Shown here in pieces: positions 58,860 to 64,000 of a DNA stretch of 64,000 nucleotides (position 1 is its first letter; each line of letters starts with the position of its first letter). The stretch is from Saururus chinensis (taxonomy: Eukaryota > Streptophyta > Magnoliopsida > Piperales > Saururaceae). The translations under genes and the position numbers were made by a program. The DNA lies in assembly GCA_035235625.1 (NCBI GenBank), contig CP141142.1, positions 36,032,995 through 36,096,994 on the forward strand, read 5' to 3'. The notes beneath the pieces were generated by a model, which was given only the letters and a program-made list of their open reading frames with translations, had not been told where the DNA came from and searched no databases.

Positions 58860-60500
58860 TCCAAACTTCATAAGATTAATCAAACACGCAATATGTGGAT
58901 ACTAACCCCCAATTTTATTGTATCACACTCTACTTACAGTCTGGGGGCTTCTAAAGCTATAAGGCTCAACCGTCTTCACAAAGGTCGTGATTTAAGATGG
59001 CTGGTTTTCTACAAGTTGTTGGCCCATCGTGGATTGAAGTAGAGAGCGTATAGAAGAATTGATGTCCAATCTCATCAAGGATAAACAAGGACAGCTCTAT
59101 CTGAGCATTAATCTCAGAGATATCAGAGAAGTGTGTCATCGCGGTCACACACATCTTTCTGCATTCCCTGAGGCTGTGCTTCCAAAATATACCACACTGA
59201 AAAATATTACCAAACACTCGAAATCAGTAACAAGCCAGTGCCAATAGAAAAAACTAAAATATCCCAAAAAGATAATATGTATTATCTAAAAAATGCTAAA
59301 TTTACAATCAGTGATATACAGACAAGGAATTGAATCCAAAAAATAAAAAAACATCAAATCACCAAATACTGGAAGAACAAAAAACCAATTGTGCAAGCAT
59401 TAAAACATACCTCAAATTCTTGTCAACTAGTTTGCTGGTTAAACAAACAAAAAAGGCCCTTAATTGACACAATTCTATAGCCAGTAGTATAAAACTAGTT
59501 GATATTTTTGGATGCTGCAAGTATCCAGCCTCACAGACAAGCTAATTTTACTTCAAAATAAATTTGCGTTCACAATCAAATCTAATCTAATAGATGAAAA
59601 TCCGTAGAAAATGGCGGCCCAGTGAACACAACAACAAGAACACAAAAGCACAAAAGCTTTTATTCCTCCATTAGCAATGATTACAATTCAATCAGTAACA
59701 TTAAATGAACAAGCCAAAACATGCCCAAATTTTCAATCCGAACTAAATCTAGTTGAGCTATAGCTTTCCTCTTTGGTGGTAGAACACGTATTTTTCCAAC
59801 CTCAGGGGAAAGAAGACAACAAATTTGGTGGACATCTCAAACAAGCAAATAATGAATGAGCTCTTACAGCAACAAGGGGGAGAAACATGCGCAATAAGAA
59901 GTATATGCACATAAATCAACATGGATAACTCTAAAATAAAAACACTGGAAATCGCCAACTGTTCAAGTAAAAGGAAAAAACATCTGGGCATCTGAAAATT
60001 GAAAAACAACTTAAACAAAGCAGAAATTTAAGAAATTAACAAACAACAACCATAATAAAACGCACAAAAACGACAATATCTCCAAAATTTTGAGGTGCAT
60101 CAACAAAATTAAGGCATCCCATAAAACGAACAGCTCATTCCACCAGAAAAAGATACATTCAAACAAACAAAACCCACAATTCCCATCAAACCCAAATCGC
60201 GTTCGATTCAGAAGAACAACACCCACAAACCCAAAAACCCAATTTCAAGACAAAATCAATTCTTTTCCTTTTAAAAAAAAAAAAAAACGTAACCCACCCC
60301 GGCGAATTAAAGCTACAATCTTTACCCTCAGCAGACAACACGAACCAGGAATCGAATATGCCCAAAAAAGCGCAGAAATCCGACAAGCACGAAGAATCGA
60401 GCTGAGCAAACAACTGGGTAGATTCGGATCGAATTACCTGAGACGGATCGCCGGTGAAGAAGAGGTCGGAACTGACGCCAGACAAAGAGAAAGAGAGATG
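58860..60500 (-). promoter_or_regulatory. CIPK 5' leader with probable leader intron, and promoter
   Basis: Just inside 60500 (minus strand) a leader-like sequence ends TCTCAG/GTAATTC, a good splice donor at 60437. An acceptor ATTTTTCAG/TGTGG lies at 59197. This suggests a 1.2-kb leader intron, common in CIPK genes. A TATA-like run (AATAAAAGG, minus strand) lies at about 60535. Several upstream ATGs would remain in the leader downstream of 59196, so another acceptor nearer the start is possible. Confidence 0.4.
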
Positions 60501-60943
60501 GAAATTAATACAACGCCAGCCATCACTACCTTTTATTACCTCTCCAATATATCTTTGTGTCCACTTGGTTTTCAAAATACTTTAAAATAATTAAATTTTA
60601 TGAAACTGCCCCTGCCATAACAGGGAATTGCAGGAGAGGCGCCACGCCTCGCTGGGCTCCGGTCCTCGTGAGGCGCTTCTGGAATCAGGATCTTCTGCGA
60701 GACGGGGACGGGCGGTATGGAATGTGGACGGAATTGGAGCTTTTTGCGGGCGATTTGCAGTCCGATCTGAACGAGTCTGCTGAGTCGCGAACCGAATCGT
60801 TGCTCCTGCCTTGATTCGGACTCCGGTTTCGGTTGTTTGGTATCCGACCTGAGTCCTGACCCGACCCTAATGGTTTTGAGTTTGGGTTTTTAACCCTTCG
60901 AATAACCGATTTGAGTTAACTCTTGGTCTTAAATCAATAACTT
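60501..60943. other. CIPK upstream region, GC-rich patch
   Basis: 60610-60815 is GC-rich with a short open plus-strand frame but no recognisable protein. From about 60830 CCGACCTGAGTCCTGACCCGACCC and, at 61508-61540, CCCGACCCAAACC..ATGACAACCCT suggest the two ends of a degenerate hAT-like repeat. Confidence 0.35.
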
Positions 60944-62340
60944 TATTTGGCTTAAATTTTTATTTTATATTATTAATTTCATTTTATTTAATTTAAATAA
61001 TTAAATACTTAAAAATGTATATTATATATTTATTTTCTCTTTTAGGTTTTATTATTAAATAAAAATTATTATTTTTTAAATGTAGCTATTAAAATAAGAC
61101 TAAGGGTGTTCTTAATATGAGCTGCAATTGAATAAAAAAACTTCTAAAAGCCCACTTAAGTAGGGAATAATTTTTTTAAAATAAATTAAGCAAGGTATAG
61201 TTAGTATTCTTACTTTACCTTATTCACCTTTTTTACTAGCGTCCTTCTTCCCCTTCTCTAAGTAATATGGGGAGCCTCATATTTTATCAAGTCTAAGTTT
61301 TAGGTTATTCAAATAAAATATATAATGAATAAAAATAGTTTTTTAATCTAAACTAATTATTATATTTAATTTTAAAATAATAATAATATTTCTACAATAT
61401 TCTTTTTGTTCCAAAAGCCTACTTTATCTTTAATTAGATTCGAAAAGGGTTTGATTAAAATAAGTTGAATTTTTTCAAATGGTATGTGATTTAAGTTTAC
61501 TAAATCCCGACCCAAACCTAATCCCATGACAACCCTCCTATCTTACGCATAGAAGGAAATAGAAAACTTAAAATCTGGGTGACGATGATGAGTGATTATT
61601 CCATAATAAAGTCAAAGTTATACAACTCATACACGCTTTTATTGGTGATTGATTGCACTTTCTTGCCTTTTTTTTTAAAGTATGCAATTGACCATACCTA
61701 AATGCAATGATTCGTGCTCAAAAACTTGCCTTAAGTTTCATTAAAAAAAGTGTCTTAAGTGGCAAGTGACAACATGCAAAGTATTGAACCCGTCCTAATG
61801 CATACGAGAGAATGGAACTCGGACACGATCTCTTGTAGTCACTAAACTTTTTCTTAGATTTTTCTATGTTGCTTCATCTTGTGGCACTTGTAGGGTAACA
61901 TTTGAATGTTTTTTGTGTGTAGTTTTCTCTTTATTTTAAATTAATATCTCTATTTGGTAAAAATAATTATTCTAATATTAAGAACTTCATTTTATTTAGT
62001 TTAAGTAATTAGGTATTTAAAAAAAGTATTATAGGCTTATTTTCTCTTTTATTAGATGTAAGTTTTACTATCCAATAAAATTAAATATTTTTTTAAATAT
62101 AGATATTAATATGGGACAGAGAGAGTATAACATAATTATTCTTCTAATAAAATTTTTCTTTATCCCATATTAATAGTTTCATTTAGCAAAAAAAGTTTAT
62201 TTTATTTCAATAGCTCTATTTTATTTAATTTAAATAGTTGAGTATTTAAAATATAGTATTATAAACTTATTTTCCTTATCTTAGATATAGGTTTCACCGT
62301 TCAATTAAAACCACTATTAACATAAGACTCAATGAGTAAT
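60944..62340. repeat. Three related AT-rich Stowaway-like repeats
   Basis: Copies at about 60944-61108, 61930-62125 and 62160-62338 share the series TTTATTTGG.AAAAAT, TTCATTTTATTTA.TTTAA.TA.TT, TA.TTATAGGCTTATTTTCTCTTTTA-type blocks and a closing CTATTAA.ATA.GAC. The middle one ends GGGACAGAGAGAG followed by TA, a Stowaway-type terminus. Confidence 0.55.
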
Positions 62341-62974
62341 ATAATTAAATTTAAGAATAATCTTAATAATATTTTTGCACCTACGAAAGGGAAAGGGATA
62401 TATGGGATGGAAGGGTCTCAATTCTTAAGAGGATCTTAAACAAGTGGGGTAGGTCCAAAGTCTTTAAATAATGCTAGCAGGAATGTAAACACATAATGCA
62501 TATAAATGTATATTAAATAAATATTATATATATATAAACATGTATAGGCAAAATTTTTTAAAAATTATTATTAAAAATTATGTTATATATGTGGGGCCTA
62601 TAAAAAGTTTGAGAAAATATAATCATATAAGATTTCATTTGATAAATCTCCTAGAGAGCTTTTCAATAATACTAAGAATCCAAAAATCAAATTCAAAAGT
62701 GCAAGATATATATTTTTAGGTTATGTTAAAATCAACATAACCTAAAAATAGGGTTTATGTTATATTAACCCCTAGTATTATATTATCACATGGCCAAACA
62801 TCTAAAAAAATATAAGTAAATAATTTTATTAAAATACTCTCAAATTACATACCAATTAAATTTTTTATTAAATAATATAAAATACATATAAATTAATTAT
62901 TAAGGGTAAAAAAACATAGGTAAATTAGTCAAAAAATAAAAAATTTATAATCACCCAAATTATTTTATATGATA
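62341..62974. other. AT-rich intergenic DNA
   Basis: A perfect-looking foldback lies at 62717-62754 (TAGGTTATGTTAA..TTAACATAACCTA type, AGGTTATGTT and AACATAACCT). No gene seen. Confidence 0.4.
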
Positions 62975-63076
62975 CTCCATTTGTCCTAAATTAATAGTTT
63001 TATTTAATTTTTTTAAAATGAATTAATTTTAAATCATTTTGAAAAATCAAATGAAGCTATTAATGTTAGGAGAGAG
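62975..63076. mobile_element. Short Stowaway-like MITE
   Basis: The left end CTCCATTTGTCCTAAATTAATAG and the right end CTATTAATGTTAGGAGAGAG are inverted repeats, flanked on both sides by TA. 102 bp, non-coding. Confidence 0.6.
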
Positions 63077-64000
63077 TAATACATTATTGATCAACTTTGA
63101 TTGTATGTATTTATATTTTTATTAATTATTATTATTATCAACATATTAATTTAGGTTATGACATAGAACCTATATTATATTTAACTTATCAAAACCATAA
63201 AAATAAATTTAATTTCATTTACAAAATTTGATAAGTTTAATTTGTAGCATCTAGAAGATGACCTGTTCAAAAAATTGTGTAATAGAAAAGTTATATTTAC
63301 ATATGGGTACATGGAGGTTGGCAATGTAATTAATATAATAGAATGTAATCAACATGGTAGTTATGTCTATTTTGCACGCTGATTTGGGTGAGTAACTTTT
63401 GTTGTGGGGTTGTGATGTATGCTATGTTAATAACTTTATTTATTTTTAAAAAACTAAACATGAGTATTAATGTGGGACAAAGAGAGTATTTAATGTGTTT
63501 ATAGCTTATTGTTGTGTGCTTCTAGGGTATTGGCCGTAGCCACTTCTGATATGTGTATATAGAGGCATTTTTATATATTATGTTTAGTAGAACATATTTA
63601 ATGGAAGATGTCAAATTGAGTTGTTAGAGATGTTCAAGTAGCTTAAATTGACCTTTTCAATTGTCTATGTAACAATTTGACACTAAGTAAAGTTTAAATG
63701 TGCATGAAATATAAGTAAGAGAGGCAAAAAATTTAAAGAAATAATAACTAAAATATAAAAAATAATATTTGAAGTCTTAACATAGGATTTCAAATTTGAA
63801 ATCTCAATTGAGGGACACCATTTCTACATAAAAAATAGCGCCTAAGTTTGTGTTAGCTAGGACTCAACTCCAATTCTGTTCACGAACACCAAATCCATTG
63901 AAGAAAAAATATGACCACAAAAATAATAGCGCCTAAGTTTGTGTTAGCTAGTACTCAAATAATTAATGGTTTGTAATGTTCTTATAAAAAACAGACCACA
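63077..64000. other. AT-rich right end with a direct repeat
   Basis: AATAGCGCCTAAGTTTGTGTTAGCTAG.ACTCAA occurs twice about 92 bp apart (about 63834 and 63926). Another Stowaway-type right end (GGGACAAAGAGAG followed by TA) lies near 63474. No gene seen. Confidence 0.5.

Overview
This is nuclear DNA from a flowering plant, most likely a eudicot. The protein-coding genes have short exons, T-rich introns and GT/AG junctions, and they are separated by long AT-rich stretches of decayed transposable elements. No bacterial operons, rRNA, tRNA or CRISPR arrays are visible. The species cannot be told from the sequence.

Four genes look intact. (1) 13844-17778 (+) is an EngB/YihA-type GTPase in ten exons, 583 aa, with a long basic N-terminal extension. 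(2) 41547-42209 (+) is a two-exon gene for a conserved 88-aa plant protein with an N-terminal hydrophobic segment. (3) 53686-55961 (+) is SLX1, the GIY-YIG structure-specific endonuclease, in four exons, 371 aa. (4) 57510-58859 (-) is an intronless CBL-interacting protein kinase (CIPK/SnRK3), 449 aa. SLX1 and the CIPK are convergent, with their stop codons about 1.5 kb apart. The four genes share no pathway; they are housekeeping, DNA-repair and signalling genes set among repeats.

Region by region. 1-3060 is a minus-strand Ty3/gypsy relic (LTR, PPT, RT). 3300-8676 is a minus-strand copia-type gag relic split by a 3.4-kb LTR-like element (4157-7556, TSD GTATA). 8.7-13.2 kb holds repeats and AT-rich DNA. 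13.3-18.2 kb is the EngB gene plus a decayed copy of its last exon. 19694-23965 is a full-length but dead Ty1/copia element. 24-33.6 kb is repeats, including a second copy of the 3.4-kb LTR (28969-32324, TSD ATAAT). 33.6-41 kb holds further repeats, a (TA)n tract, a truncated third LTR copy inside a pair of inverted repeats, and a hAT-like MITE. 41.5-42.2 kb is the small gene. 44777-46508 is a Stowaway-ended segment that encloses broken pieces of a CCR/CRINKLY4-type receptor kinase gene and a GATA-factor gene. 46.9-49 kb is an inverted-repeat structure around a TTATCGATAA array. 50079-53088 is a possible solo LTR. 53.6-60.5 kb is SLX1, a tandem array made from its own 3' end, and the CIPK with its leader. 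60.8-64 kb is MITE-rich AT DNA.

The most interesting points are the chimeric gene capture, the two genes whose 3' ends were tandemly copied, the set of hairpins with different stems but one shared loop inside the LTR family, and the TTATCGATAA array.
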